Assembly (NCBI RefSeq): GCF_016863015.1
Contig: NZ_BOOB01000039.1
Span: 1-64,000, forward strand
DNA from: Microbispora amethystogenes
GTDB lineage: Bacteria; Actinomycetota; Actinomycetes; Streptosporangiales; Streptosporangiaceae
Length of the DNA stretch: 64,000 bases
Reading direction: 5' to 3'
A program made the position numbers and the translations under genes. Within the stretch, counting starts at the first letter, position 1; the number at the start of each line of letters is the position of its first letter. Positions 31,173 through 40,100 of the stretch are shown here, piece after piece. The notes under the pieces are model-generated. The model ran no database searches. It was given only the letters and a program-made list of their open reading frames with translations, and was not told where the DNA came from.

Positions 31173-32336
31173 TCAGCAGCGCAGGCCGCGGTTGACACAG
31201 GTGACCACCGACCGCATCAGCCGGTCGGGCATCACGTTCTCGAAGTCGGCGTGGTCGGTGATCGGGTTGTGCCGCTGCTCGGGGAAGCTGTCCACCGCGA
31301 ACGACGGCCCGCCCGGCACCGAGTAGGCCAGCGTCATGCGCAGTTGCGGGATCGCCCGGGTGCCCGCCGGGCAGGCGCCGTTCCGGGCCGGGAAGACGAC
31401 GTGCGTCCGGTGGTTGGCGCTGTCGGTGTTCTGGCCGTCCCAGCAGCTGGGGAAGTCGAGCACGCGCAGCACCAGGCTGCCCCGGGGACAGAGCGGATAT
31501 CTGCCGGTCAGCCGGTTCGTGAAGCCGCTGCAGGTCCACTGGGCGCGGGCGTTGGCGCCGCCGTTGGTGGCGGCCTTCGCGTCCCCGGTGATGAGCCGGA
31601 GGAACCTCGGCATCGCCACGACCCTGCTGACGGGGTTGCCGCGGAACTGCAGCGTCACCGACCGGGGGAGCAGGATCGTGCCGACGTTGCCCTCGGCCGC
31701 GCCGCCCGGCTCCTCGGTGTGTCGCGCCGTCACGTCCTGCGCCGTCACATCTTCTCCTGGCACGTCCTGTCCTGGCACGTCCTCCGCCGTCGCGTCCTGC
31801 TGGATGCCGGTGGCTTCGGCGGCTTCGGCGGCTTCGGCGGCTTGGGCGGCTTCGGTGGGGGAGACCGAGGGAGAGGGGGATGCGGACGGCCGGGCGCCGA
31901 GGCCCTGACGACTGCGCAGCACCGGCCAGAAGTACGTGGACCTGTCGCCGAGCCGGCAGGTCGTGCCGCCCGCGGCGAGGCTCTCGTCGGTGGATGACCC
32001 GTTGGTCGTGAGGTTGCCGACGTAGTCGTGGACGTGGTGCGCGCCGTTCGACACTCCCGGCGCGACGATGTGGTTGTCGGAGTTGCGGTGGCCGTTCTCG
32101 TTGCGTCCGCAGCGGGAGGTGAACGAGCCGCGCCCGGCGCGTACGCCGCCGTCGCCCGGCGGCACCCGCCGGATGTCGGCGAAGTCCTCCACGGCCGGGC
32201 CGACGTCCTCACATCCCGCGCCCTGGACGGACGGATCGCAGTGGTCGGCGAGGGCGGGCCGGGCCCCACCGGCCAGCGGGTTCAGTGAGCCTCCGATCAG
32301 CACGCCCGCGATGGCGAGAATGAGCCGTTTTCGCAT
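31173..32336 (-). CDS. Secreted DUF1996 protein with internal repeats
   Basis: A 387-residue protein with a signal peptide (MRKRLILAIAGVLIGGSLNP, cleavage probably after ALA). The DUF1996 domain is split by an insertion: first half FTSRCGRNENGHRNSDNHIVAPG and HHVHDYVGN, second half WTCSGFTNRLTGRYPLCPRGS, FPSCWDGQNTDSANHRTHVVFP and a cysteine-rich end. The insertion (about residues 150-215) is built from repeats: a pentapeptide series with -QDV-/-EDV- and an AEA-type series. DUF1996 proteins are extracellular and uncharacterised. It lies 11 bases after the DUF4142 gene, so they share a transcript. Confidence 0.85.
   Translation of the reverse strand: MRKRLILAIAGVLIGGSLNPLAGGARPALADHCDPSVQGAGCEDVGPAVEDFADIRRVPPGDGGVRAGRGSFTSRCGRNENGHRNSDNHIVAPGVSNGAHHVHDYVGNLTTNGSSTDESLAAGGTTCRLGDRSTYFWPVLRSRQGLGARPSASPSPSVSPTEAAQAAEAAEAAEATGIQQDATAEDVPGQDVPGEDVTAQDVTARHTEEPGGAAEGNVGTILLPRSVTLQFRGNPVSRVVAMPRFLRLITGDAKAATNGGANARAQWTCSGFTNRLTGRYPLCPRGSLVLRVLDFPSCWDGQNTDSANHRTHVVFPARNGACPAGTRAIPQLRMTLAYSVPGGPSFAVDSFPEQRHNPITDHADFENVMPDRLMRSVVTCVNRGLRC
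31726..31856. repeat. Two in-frame minisatellites in the DUF1996 gene
   Basis: 31726-31800 is five 15-bp units of the GCCGTCACGTCCTGC / CCTGGCACGTCCTGT type. 31812-31856 is five 9-bp units of GGCTTCGGC (two variants). Unit lengths are multiples of three, so copy-number change keeps the frame. Confidence 0.9.
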
Positions 32337-32347
32337 AGATGCACCTT

Positions 32348-32938
32348 CTAGACGGTGGGGGTGGGGAGGGCGGAGTAGTCGACGAGGCCCGTGCCTTCGA
32401 GCAGGGTCATGTGCTTCATCACGACGTCGACGGCCTGCCCGGCGAAGTCGCGGACCAGGCTGTTGCGGGTGCCCGCGCGGACCGCGGAGACGAAGGTGAA
32501 CACCTTGCCGTGGGCGTTACGCAACCGGTCCGCGAAGACGCGGTCGAACTCGGGGCCGCGCGCGGCGGCCATCTCGTCGAGCCACCCCCGCTGGTCCGGG
32601 TTCGGCTGGTCGGGCAGCGGGACGCCGAGCTTGGCGGCGAGCTCCCTGACCTGCGCGTCGAGTTTGGTGTGGTCCTCCACCAGGTGCCTGCCGACGTCCT
32701 TGACCTTCTCGCTGCCGGCCCGGTCCTGGGCCCAGCGCCCGGCGGGGATCTCCCAGAGCCCCGCCCAGCGCACCCTGACCAGCAGGTCGCGGTCGGCCGG
32801 GCCCAGCGGGCCGTACGGGGTCTGTGTCCAGCCCGTCTGGGCCGACGAGGCGCTCCTGGGGACGACCACGATCACCGTGACGGCCGCCGCGAAGAGGAAG
32901 ACGCCGAGCACCAGGAGTTCCCCGAACCGGAACCGCAT
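32348..32938 (-). CDS. DUF4142 protein, membrane-anchored
   Basis: A 196-residue protein; AAGGAGG four bases before ATG 32938. One N-terminal transmembrane segment (LLVLGVFLFAAAVTVIVVV), then an extracytoplasmic DUF4142 four-helix domain: GPADRDLLVRVRWAGLWEIPAG, VKDVGRHLVEDHTKLDAQVRELAAKLGVPLPD and VRDFAGQAVDVVMKHMTLLEGTGL. DUF4142 resembles ferritin-like bundles but has no clear metal site here. First gene of the minus-strand redox cluster and divergent from an ECF sigma gene across 123 bases, suggesting that sigma factor may drive the cluster. Confidence 0.85.
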   Translation of the reverse strand: MRFRFGELLVLGVFLFAAAVTVIVVVPRSASSAQTGWTQTPYGPLGPADRDLLVRVRWAGLWEIPAGRWAQDRAGSEKVKDVGRHLVEDHTKLDAQVRELAAKLGVPLPDQPNPDQRGWLDEMAAARGPEFDRVFADRLRNAHGKVFTFVSAVRAGTRNSLVRDFAGQAVDVVMKHMTLLEGTGLVDYSALPTPTV

Positions 32939-33061
32939 CGTGCCTCCTTTCGTGACCTTCGGTCGGAGGTACGCGGCGTCGCCGGGGGAGGTTCAGGACG
33001 TAGTCAGAAATAACTGGAGTTACGGATGTGGTGTACGAACAACTAACGCTGGTGCAAATAT

Positions 33062-33634
33062 GTGGCCGTGCGTCGACAACTCGACAGCCGGTTCGTGCGT
33101 CTGGACTCCAATGACTACGACGACCCCGATCGGGAGGATCTCCTGATCAGGGAGCTTTACCGCGAGTTCGGCGGTCCGCTGCTGCGTCAGGTGCGCAAGA
33201 CGACCGGCAACGACCTGCAATGGGCTGAGGATGTCGTCCAGGAGACGCTGGTGCGTGCCTGGCGCAACTCGGCGAAGCTGACATGGGAGCCCCCCTTGCT
33301 CTGGGCGTGGCTCCTCACCGTCGCCCGCCGCATCGTGATCGACGGACGCCGCCGGCGCGGCGTCCGGCCTAGGGAGGTGGAGGCTCCCGAAGAGGACAGC
33401 CTTGCCGTGCCGGACGGCGCGGACCGTACGCTTGCGGCCATCGTGGTCGCGGACGCGCTGCAGAACCTGTCCGCCCAGCACCGGGAAGTTATCGAAGAGA
33501 CATACTTACGCGACCGGACAGTAAGCCAAGCGGCCGAAGTTCTGGGCATCCCACCGGGTACCGTGAAGTCGAGGCTCTTTTACGCCCTGCGCGCACTTCG
33601 TACGGCCCTGAAGGAGAGGGGGGTGGCCAGCTGA
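33062..33634 (+). CDS. ECF-family RNA polymerase sigma factor
   Basis: A 190-residue group 4 sigma factor from GTG 33062. Sigma2: LLIRELYREFGGPLLRQVRKTTG then AEDVVQETLVRAWRN and WAWLLTVARRIVIDGRRRR. Sigma4: ALQNLSAQHREVIEETYLRDRTVSQAAEVLGIPPGTVKSRLFYALRALRTAL. It resembles the SigL-like group. The anti-sigma gene overlaps its stop by one base (TGATG). Targets are unknown; the adjacent divergent DUF4142-DUF1996-redox operon is the obvious candidate. Confidence 0.92.
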   Translation: MAVRRQLDSRFVRLDSNDYDDPDREDLLIRELYREFGGPLLRQVRKTTGNDLQWAEDVVQETLVRAWRNSAKLTWEPPLLWAWLLTVARRIVIDGRRRRGVRPREVEAPEEDSLAVPDGADRTLAAIVVADALQNLSAQHREVIEETYLRDRTVSQAAEVLGIPPGTVKSRLFYALRALRTALKERGVAS

Positions 33635-33831
33635 TGTCCGCGTCGTCGCCGCACTTCGACGTGGCAGCGTACGCCCTGGGAGTGCTGGACGACGACGAGG
33701 CCGAGGAGTTCGAGCGGCACCTCGACGACTGCGCGCCGTGCCGGGCGGAACTGCTGGAGACACAGGACCTGCCCGGCCTGCTCGACGCCTTCAAGGACGG
33801 CTCCATCCCCTCGGAACGCACCATCCCCTGA
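33634..33831 (+). CDS. Short zinc-binding anti-sigma protein
   Basis: A 65-residue protein with a ZAS-type zinc motif: HFDVAAYALGVLDDDEAEEF then RHLDDCAPCRAELLE, i.e. His-x25-His-x3-Cys-x2-Cys. Coupled to the sigma gene by TGATG. Typical SigL-type anti-sigmas continue through a transmembrane segment to an extracytoplasmic sensor; this one stops 28 residues after the cysteines (GSIPSERTIP). It may be a soluble redox-sensing anti-sigma or a truncated gene whose lost part lay in the repeat-rich region downstream. Confidence 0.75.
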   Translation: MSASSPHFDVAAYALGVLDDDEAEEFERHLDDCAPCRAELLETQDLPGLLDAFKDGSIPSERTIP

Positions 33832-33893
33832 TCCCACCGTCTCCCGGCGCTTTCCATGCTCCCGGCGTTCCGCCCGCTTCGGCTAGCACCCGG

Positions 33894-33969
33894 CCCAGGT
33901 CAGCGCCTATCCCGGGCAGCCCGCCCCGGTCAGCACTCACCCGAGCAGCGGGGGCCCGCCCCGGTCAGC
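33894..33969. repeat. Three imperfect direct repeats (CCNGGTCAGC)
   Basis: CCCAGGTCAGC at 33894, CCCCGGTCAGC at 33924 and 33959, within longer similar units of about 30-35 bases. They fill the convergent gap between the anti-sigma gene and the ArsR gene. No ORF or hairpin explains them. Confidence 0.6.
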
Positions 33970-33996
33970 TCTGCCCCCGATCGGCCCCCTCCCCGG

Positions 33997-34749
33997 TCAA
34001 CGCAGGGCCGCCGCCGGGACGCCGAGCAACTCCGTCAGCGCGCGTTCGCCCTCGGGGGTGACCTGGACGGCCCGGGTCGAGCCGATCCGCTCGCACCACT
34101 CCGCCTCCAGCGCGTGGTGGCACAGCGCCGCTCCGGCGATCCCCGCCAGGTGCGGCCTGCGCTCGGTCCAGTCGAGGCACCCGCGCGCCAGCGGACGCCG
34201 GCCCGACGGGGCGAGGGGTGCTCCCAGGCCGGCGAACCAGCGCAGCCCGGCGTCCGTGAGCGCGAAGCCGGTGTCCTGGCGCAACAACCCGCGTTCGGTC
34301 ATCGCCTCCGTGACGGCGATGCCGAGCCGGCCCGCCAGGTGGTCGTAGCAGGTGCGGCCGCGCGCCAGCGCCCCGGCCGCGCTCGCGGCCCGCAACGTGC
34401 GCGGCCGGTCCGGCCGTCCGTGCCCGGGTGCGGCGTGCGCCGCGAGGTCCTCGATCAGGTGGGCCACCTGGGCGTCCGCCAGCCGTACGTAGCGGTGCCG
34501 GCCCTGCCGTTCCGCGGCGAGCAGCCCGCCCTCGACGAGCCGGTCGATGTGCGCGCTGGCGGTGGAGGGGGCCACTCCGGCGTGCCGGGCCAGCTCGCCC
34601 GCCGTCCAGGCCCGGCCGTCGAGCAGCGCCAGGCAGAACCGCGCCCGCGTCTCGTCGGCGAGGAGCGCGGCGAGCGCGGCCAGACCGGAGGTGACCCGCT
34701 CGGAAGACGGCATGGACGGCATCGACTGCGTGGACGGTGTGGACGGCAT
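33997..34749 (-). CDS. ArsR-family winged-helix regulator
   Basis: About 250 residues from ATG 34749; GTG 34767 and two downstream ATGs (34722, 34713) are alternatives, as the N-terminus is a Met/Pro/Ser-rich stretch. The ArsR/SmtB domain is LADETRARFCLALLDGRAWTAGELARHAGVAPSTASAHIDRLVEGGLLAAERQGRHRYVRLAD in sense (about residues 30-95). The C-terminal 150 residues contain a second winged-helix-like part (GLGAPLAPSGRRPLARGCLDWTERRPHLAG) seen in actinobacterial ArsR regulators of efflux. No cysteine metal site is visible. Divergent, across a 450-base region, from an EamA transporter gene. Confidence 0.82.
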   Translation of the reverse strand: MPSTPSTQSMPSMPSSERVTSGLAALAALLADETRARFCLALLDGRAWTAGELARHAGVAPSTASAHIDRLVEGGLLAAERQGRHRYVRLADAQVAHLIEDLAAHAAPGHGRPDRPRTLRAASAAGALARGRTCYDHLAGRLGIAVTEAMTERGLLRQDTGFALTDAGLRWFAGLGAPLAPSGRRPLARGCLDWTERRPHLAGIAGAALCHHALEAEWCERIGSTRAVQVTPEGERALTELLGVPAAALR

Positions 34750-34767
34750 GCCTTCAGGATGCGGCAC

Positions 34768-35206
34768 CCACGTTACGGTCGCGGCCGAAGAGTCCGGAGG
34801 CGCTCACCGCCGACGACAGAGTGCGCGGCGACGCCGCCGGGCGGAACGCCAGGCCGTCCGGCTCCCGGGACCGCCGTCCGGTTCGCGGGGCCAGCGACAG
34901 AGTGCGCGGCTACACGGCCGGGTGCAACGCCGGGCCGTCCAGTTTGTGGGGCCGTCGTCCAGCGGGATGTCCACGGACCCTGGCCGGGTCGGTCACTGCG
35001 CCGGAAGGAACCTCCGGTCCTCGCGAAGCCCGCTTCGCTGGGCCTTCGCTGCGGTCCTCGCTCCCTTCCGCTCCGTTCCCTCCACCCCGGGTGAACGTTG
35101 GCGGACAGCGCACCAGCTCGCGGGACTTCGGCCGGTTTGCGGGGCGGCCGTCCTGGTCCAGAAATTTCGGTATCTGGCGAAACGTCCTGGTCCTAACGTG
35201 GGCCGG
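34768..35206. other. Non-coding region with 81-bp tandem repeat and leaderless promoter
   Basis: The gap between the ArsR and EamA genes. It contains two imperfect 81-bp tandem copies starting CGACAGAGTGCGCGG at 34814 and 34895, similar over at least 65 bases. A -10-like TAACGT at 35194-35199 lies seven bases before the EamA start GTG 35207, so that gene is probably leaderless. No other gene is supported, although the EamA frame stays open through it. Confidence 0.6.
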
Positions 35207-36175
35207 GTGAGAACCGAACCACGCGCCGACCGCCCCCAAGAGCCTCACTCCCAAGAGACCAGCCCTCAAGAGACCCCTCACCAGCAGCCTCTCCGTCCCG
35301 CGGCTCGTGCCGCCCTCGCGGCCGCGGGGGTCACGGTCCTGTTGTGGGCTTCGGCCTTCGTCTCGATCCGCAGCGCCGGAGAGGCCTACTCTCCCGGAGC
35401 CCTGGCCCTGGGACGGCTCCTCACCGGAGCTCTCGTGCTGGGCGTGATCACGCTGGTCCGCCGCCAGGGATGGCCGGCCCGTGCCGCCTGGCCGGGGATC
35501 GTCTGCTCGGGAGTCCTCTGGTTCGGCGGCTACATGGTCCTGCTCAACTGGGGCGAGCGGGAGGTGGACGCGGGCACGGCGGCCCTGCTGGTCAACATCG
35601 GGCCGATCCTCATCGCGCTCCTCGGCGCCAGACTACTCGGCGAGGGTCTGCCGCGCCCGCTGCTCGCCGGCATGGCGGTGTCGTTCGCCGGCGCGGTGGT
35701 CGTCGGGCTCTCCATGTCCGGCGGTGGCCGTTCCTCCCTGCTCGGCGTGGTGCTGTGCCTGCTGTCCGCGGCGGCGTACGCGGGCGGGGTGGTCGTCCAG
35801 AAGCCGGCGCTCCGGCACGCGGGGGCGCTGCAGGTGACCACGTTCGGCTGCCTGATCGGGGCGGCGGCCTGCCTGCCCTTCTCGGGGGTCCTCGTCTCCG
35901 AGGTGGCGCGCGCCCCGCTGCCGGCGACGCTGAACATGCTCTATCTCGGCGTCGGCCCGACCGCCGTCGCCTTCACCACCTGGGCGTTCGCCCTGGCCCG
36001 TACGACTGCCGGCCGGATGGGCGCGACCACCTACCTCGTGCCCGCCCTGGTGGTGCTCATGTCGTGGCTGCTGCTCGACGAGGTTCCCGGCCTGCTCACG
36101 CTGGCCGGCGGGGCCCTGTGCCTGGCGGGGGTGGCGGTCTCCCGCCGCCCCGGCCGGGCGCGGACCCCCGCGTAG
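35207..36175 (+). CDS. EamA/DMT-superfamily transporter
   Basis: A 322-residue polytopic protein with about ten transmembrane helices in two EamA repeats: VTVLLWASAFVSIRSAGEAYSPGALALGRLL (first half) and VVLCLLSAAAYAGGVVVQKPAL through LGVGPTAVAFTTWAFALARTTAGRMG (second half), ending LAGGALCLAGVAVSRR. DMT exporters move small metabolites. GTG 35207 is chosen for its leaderless promoter; the N-terminal 30 residues are a Gln/Pro/His/Ser-rich tail with three 15-bp DNA repeats (35236-35280). The divergent ArsR regulator may control it. Substrate unknown. Confidence 0.87.
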   Translation: MRTEPRADRPQEPHSQETSPQETPHQQPLRPAARAALAAAGVTVLLWASAFVSIRSAGEAYSPGALALGRLLTGALVLGVITLVRRQGWPARAAWPGIVCSGVLWFGGYMVLLNWGEREVDAGTAALLVNIGPILIALLGARLLGEGLPRPLLAGMAVSFAGAVVVGLSMSGGGRSSLLGVVLCLLSAAAYAGGVVVQKPALRHAGALQVTTFGCLIGAAACLPFSGVLVSEVARAPLPATLNMLYLGVGPTAVAFTTWAFALARTTAGRMGATTYLVPALVVLMSWLLLDEVPGLLTLAGGALCLAGVAVSRRPGRARTPA

Positions 36176-36248
36176 ATCCGGTGTGCGCCGAGTTGACGTC
36201 TGTGATGTCATGGGGTGATATCGGGGCCGTGGTGCGGGCTTTCGTTCA

Positions 36249-37109
36249 ATGGGGAGCGAGAGCGTCGTGCCGCCTGAGGGGTGGGGAATGCCTGCGACGC
36301 CGTACGGCCGGGCCGGGTCGGGAGACGTGCTGCCCCCGCCGCGCAGCTTCGGCGAGGAGGGCGGGCGCCTGTCCTACGGCGGCTACCTCCGGCTGCCCGA
36401 GCTGCTCGCCCAGCAGGAGCAGCAGTCCGGGGCCAGCGACGAACTGCTGTTCATCACCGTCCACCAGGTCTACGAGCTGTGGTTCAAGCTCCTGCTGCAC
36501 GAGCTGGAGCGGATCAGGGACGCGATGGCCGAGGGCGCGCTGTGGCGGGCCAGGCACCTGTTCCGCCGGGTGCACGCGGTCGAGCAGGTCCTGGTCGACC
36601 AGGTCCAGGTCATGGAGACCATGACGCCGCAGGACTTCCTGGAGTTCCGATCGGTGCTCGCCCCCGCGAGCGGCTTCCAGTCGGTGCAGTTCCGGGAGCT
36701 CGAGTTCCTGTCGGGCGCCAAGGACCCCTCCTACCTCGGCCGGCTGCGGGGTGCGGACGACGCGGAAATCGCCAGGCTGCGGCGTCGGCTCGCCGAGCCC
36801 ACGCTGTGGGATGCTTATCTCACCGCCCTCTCCCAGCGTGGCCTGCCGGTCTCCGACGAGGAGATCATGGACTCCCTGCTGGCCGTGGCCCGCGACCGGG
36901 GATCGTACGACGATCTGTGGGACCTGGCCGAGGATCTCCTCACCCATGACGAGACGACCGCGATGTGGCGGATGCGACACGTACAGATGGTCGAGCGCCA
37001 AATCGGGACGAAATCGGGTACCGGCGGCTCGTCTGGGGCACCTTATCTCCGGGGGCGGACGCGTTTGCACTTCTTCCCCCTCCTATGGGAACTACGGGCC
37101 TGGCTTTGA
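36249..37109 (+). CDS. kynA: Tryptophan 2,3-dioxygenase
   Basis: A 286-residue heme enzyme that opens L-tryptophan to N-formylkynurenine, the first step of the kynurenine pathway. Signatures: RLSYGGYLRLPELLAQQ, ELLFITVHQVYELWFKLLLHELE with the active-site histidine, SGFQSVQFRELEFLSG, and the C-terminal MVERQIGTKSGTGGSSG then PYLRGRTRLHFFPLLWELR, with the heme-ligand His in WRMRHVQMVE. Full length. No kynureninase or formamidase lies next to it. The NAD-glutamate dehydrogenase follows after 28 bases and may be co-transcribed. Confidence 0.95.
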   Translation: MGSESVVPPEGWGMPATPYGRAGSGDVLPPPRSFGEEGGRLSYGGYLRLPELLAQQEQQSGASDELLFITVHQVYELWFKLLLHELERIRDAMAEGALWRARHLFRRVHAVEQVLVDQVQVMETMTPQDFLEFRSVLAPASGFQSVQFRELEFLSGAKDPSYLGRLRGADDAEIARLRRRLAEPTLWDAYLTALSQRGLPVSDEEIMDSLLAVARDRGSYDDLWDLAEDLLTHDETTAMWRMRHVQMVERQIGTKSGTGGSSGAPYLRGRTRLHFFPLLWELRAWL

Positions 37110-37137
37110 AATCCTCACAAGGGAGTGAGTTAGCAAC

Positions 37138-40100
37138 ATGCCGCTCGAGATGGCGCTGAACCGGCAGGAATCGGATGAGGCGCTGGAGGCGCTTCTCCGC
37201 ACCGCCGCCGAGACCTGCGCACACGCGCCGGGAGCGCCGCACGTGGACGGGGAGGACCCCCTGGCCTTCCTGCGGCGGTACTACCGGAACGTCCCTCCTG
37301 AGGACCTGGCCGACCGCGACCCGGTGGACGTGTACGGGCCCGCGACGGCCCACCGCCACCTCGCGCAGAACCGCCCCCAGGGCCGCGCCCTGGTGCGCGT
37401 CTACACCCCGACCCTCGAAGAGTACGGCTGGGACCCGGGCCGTACGGTGGTCCAGATCGTCACCGACGACATGCCGTTCCTGGTCGACTCGGTCACGACC
37501 GAGCTGGACCGGCACGAGATCGGCACCCACCTGCTCATCCACCCGCAGATGCGGGTGCGCCGGGACATGACCGGCAGGCTGCTCGGCCCGGACCAGGAGA
37601 ACGTGACCGGGCAGATCATCCGCGAGTCGTGGATGCACATCGAGATCGACCGGCAGTCCGACCCCGCCGTGCTCAAGGAGCTGGAGGGCGACCTGCAGCG
37701 GGTGCTGCAGGACGTGCGCTGCGCGGTCGAGGACTTCGCCAAGATGCGGGCGCTCGCCGTGCGGACCGCCGACGACCTGTCGGACGAGCCGCCGCCGCTC
37801 GACACCGCGCAGGTCGAGGACAGCGTGGAGCTGCTGCGCTGGCTCGCCGACGGCCACTTCACGTTCCTCGGCTACCGCGAGTACCGGCTCGAGGACACCG
37901 ACGGCGGCGCCGCGCTGCGCGCCCTGACCGGCACCGGGCTCGGCATCCTGCGGGCCGACAAGGCCGGATCGGCCAGCTTCGCGGCCCTGCCGCCGGAGGT
38001 CCGCGCGAGGGCGCGGGAGAAACAGCTGCTGATCGTCACCAAGGCCAACAGCCGGGCGACCGTCTACCGGCCGCACTACCTCGACTACATCGGGATCAAG
38101 GTCTTCTCGCCCGAGGGCGAGGTGATCGGCGAGCGCCGGTTCCTCGGGCTGTTCACCCACGTGGCGTACAACGAGTCGATCTCCCGCATCCCCGTGCTGC
38201 GGCGCAAGCTCGCCGATGTGCTGGACCGGGCCGGGCTGTCGCCCGACGGCCACGACGGCAAGGACCTCATCGAGATCCTGGAGACCTACCCGCGCGCCGA
38301 GCTCTTCCAGATCCCCGCGGACGAGCTGCTGCCGATCGCGCTCGGCGTGCTGCGGCTGCGTGAGCGCAAGCAGGTCAAGCTGTTCCTGCGCCGGGACGAC
38401 TACGGCCGCTACATCTCCTGCATGATCTTCCTGCCGCGCGACCGCTACACCACCAAGGTCCGCCTGGACATGCAGCGGATCCTGCTCAAGGCCCTCGGCG
38501 GCACCTCGCTCGACTACAGCACCTCGATCGGCGAGTCGGCGCTGGCCCGGCTGCACGTGGTGATCCGCGGCGAGCGGGGCAGGCCGCTCGGCGAGAAGCC
38601 GGTCGACGTGGAGGAGCTGGAGGCGCGGCTGGCCGCCACCACCCGCACCTGGGAGGACGACCTCAGCGACGCGATCAACGAGCTGTGCCCGGAGGAGGAC
38701 GCGCCCGCGCTGCTGCGCCGGTACGGCGTCGCCTTCCCCGAGGGCTACAAGGCCGACTTCCCGGCCCGTACGGCGGTCGCCGACCTCAAGCGGCTGGAGG
38801 CGCTCGGCGACGAGCCGAACGCCATCGGCATGAACCTCTACGAGCCGTACGGCGCGGCGGAGGGGGAGCGCCGGTTCAAGGTCTACCGCCTCGGTGCGCC
38901 GATCTCGCTGTCGCGGGTGCTTCCGCTGCTCCAGCGGATGGGCGTCGAGGTGGTGGACGAGCGGCCGTACGAGATCGACCTCGACCACGACCCCGCCACC
39001 AAGGACGCGTGGATCTACGACTTCGGCCTGCGCTACACCCCCTCGGACGAGGTGCACCGCGACGAGTTCAAGCGGTTGTTCCAGGACGCGTTCGCCGTGC
39101 TGTGGCGCGGCGAGGTGGAGAACGACGGCTTCAACGCGCTCGTGCTGGCCGGTGGGCTGACCTGGGAGCAGGCCGAGATCCTCCGGGCGTACGCCAAGTA
39201 TCTGCGGCAGGCCGGGAGCACGTTCAGCCAGTCGTACATCGAGCGGGTGCTGCGCGGCAACGTGCGGCTGGCCCGGCTGCTGGTGCGGCTCTTCGAGGCG
39301 AGGCTCGACCCCCGGCGGCCGGACGACGCGAGGCCCGAGGTCTGCGACGCGCTGACCGAGGAGATCCTCGCCTCGCTGGACGAGGTGGCCTCGCTCGACG
39401 AGGACCGCATCCTGCGGGCCTACCTGGAGATGATCCAGGCGACGCTGCGCACCAACGTCTTCCAGGCCGACCGTACGGACGGGCGCGACGCGGGGGCGGC
39501 CGGCAGCCAGTTCGTCACCGGCAGGCGCAAGCCGTACATCGCGCTGAAGTTCGACCCGCAGGCGATCAGCGTGCTGCCGCTGCCGCGGCCGAAGTACGAG
39601 GTCTTCGTCTACTCGCCCCGGGTCGAGGGCGTGCACCTGCGCTTCGGCAAGGTCGCCCGCGGCGGCCTGCGCTGGTCGGACCGCATGGAGGACTTCCGCA
39701 CGGAGATCCTCGGCCTGGTCAAGGCGCAGATGGTGAAGAACACCGTCATCGTGCCGACCGGGTCCAAGGGCGGCTTCGTCGTCAAGAATCCGCCTTCGGG
39801 CGGGCGTGACGAGATGATGGCCGAGGGCGTCGCCTGCTACCGCCAGTTCATCTCCGGCCTGCTCGACCTGACCGACAACCTGGTCGCGGGGGAGGTCGTG
39901 CCGCCGCCGGACGTGGTGCGGCACGACGGCGACGACACCTATCTCGTGGTGGCCGCCGACAAGGGCACCGCGACGTTCTCCGACATCGCCAACGGCGTGG
40001 CCAAGGAGTACGGCTTCTGGCTCGGCGACGCCTTCGCCTCCGGCGGCTCGGTCGGCTACGACCACAAGGCCATGGGCATCACGGCCAAGGGCGCCTGGGA

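Noticed and set aside
34547-35206. N-terminal extension of the EamA transporter through the intergenic region
   Set aside because: The frame is open, but the extra 220 residues are Arg/Ala-rich, cross tandem repeats, and a leaderless promoter fits GTG 35207.
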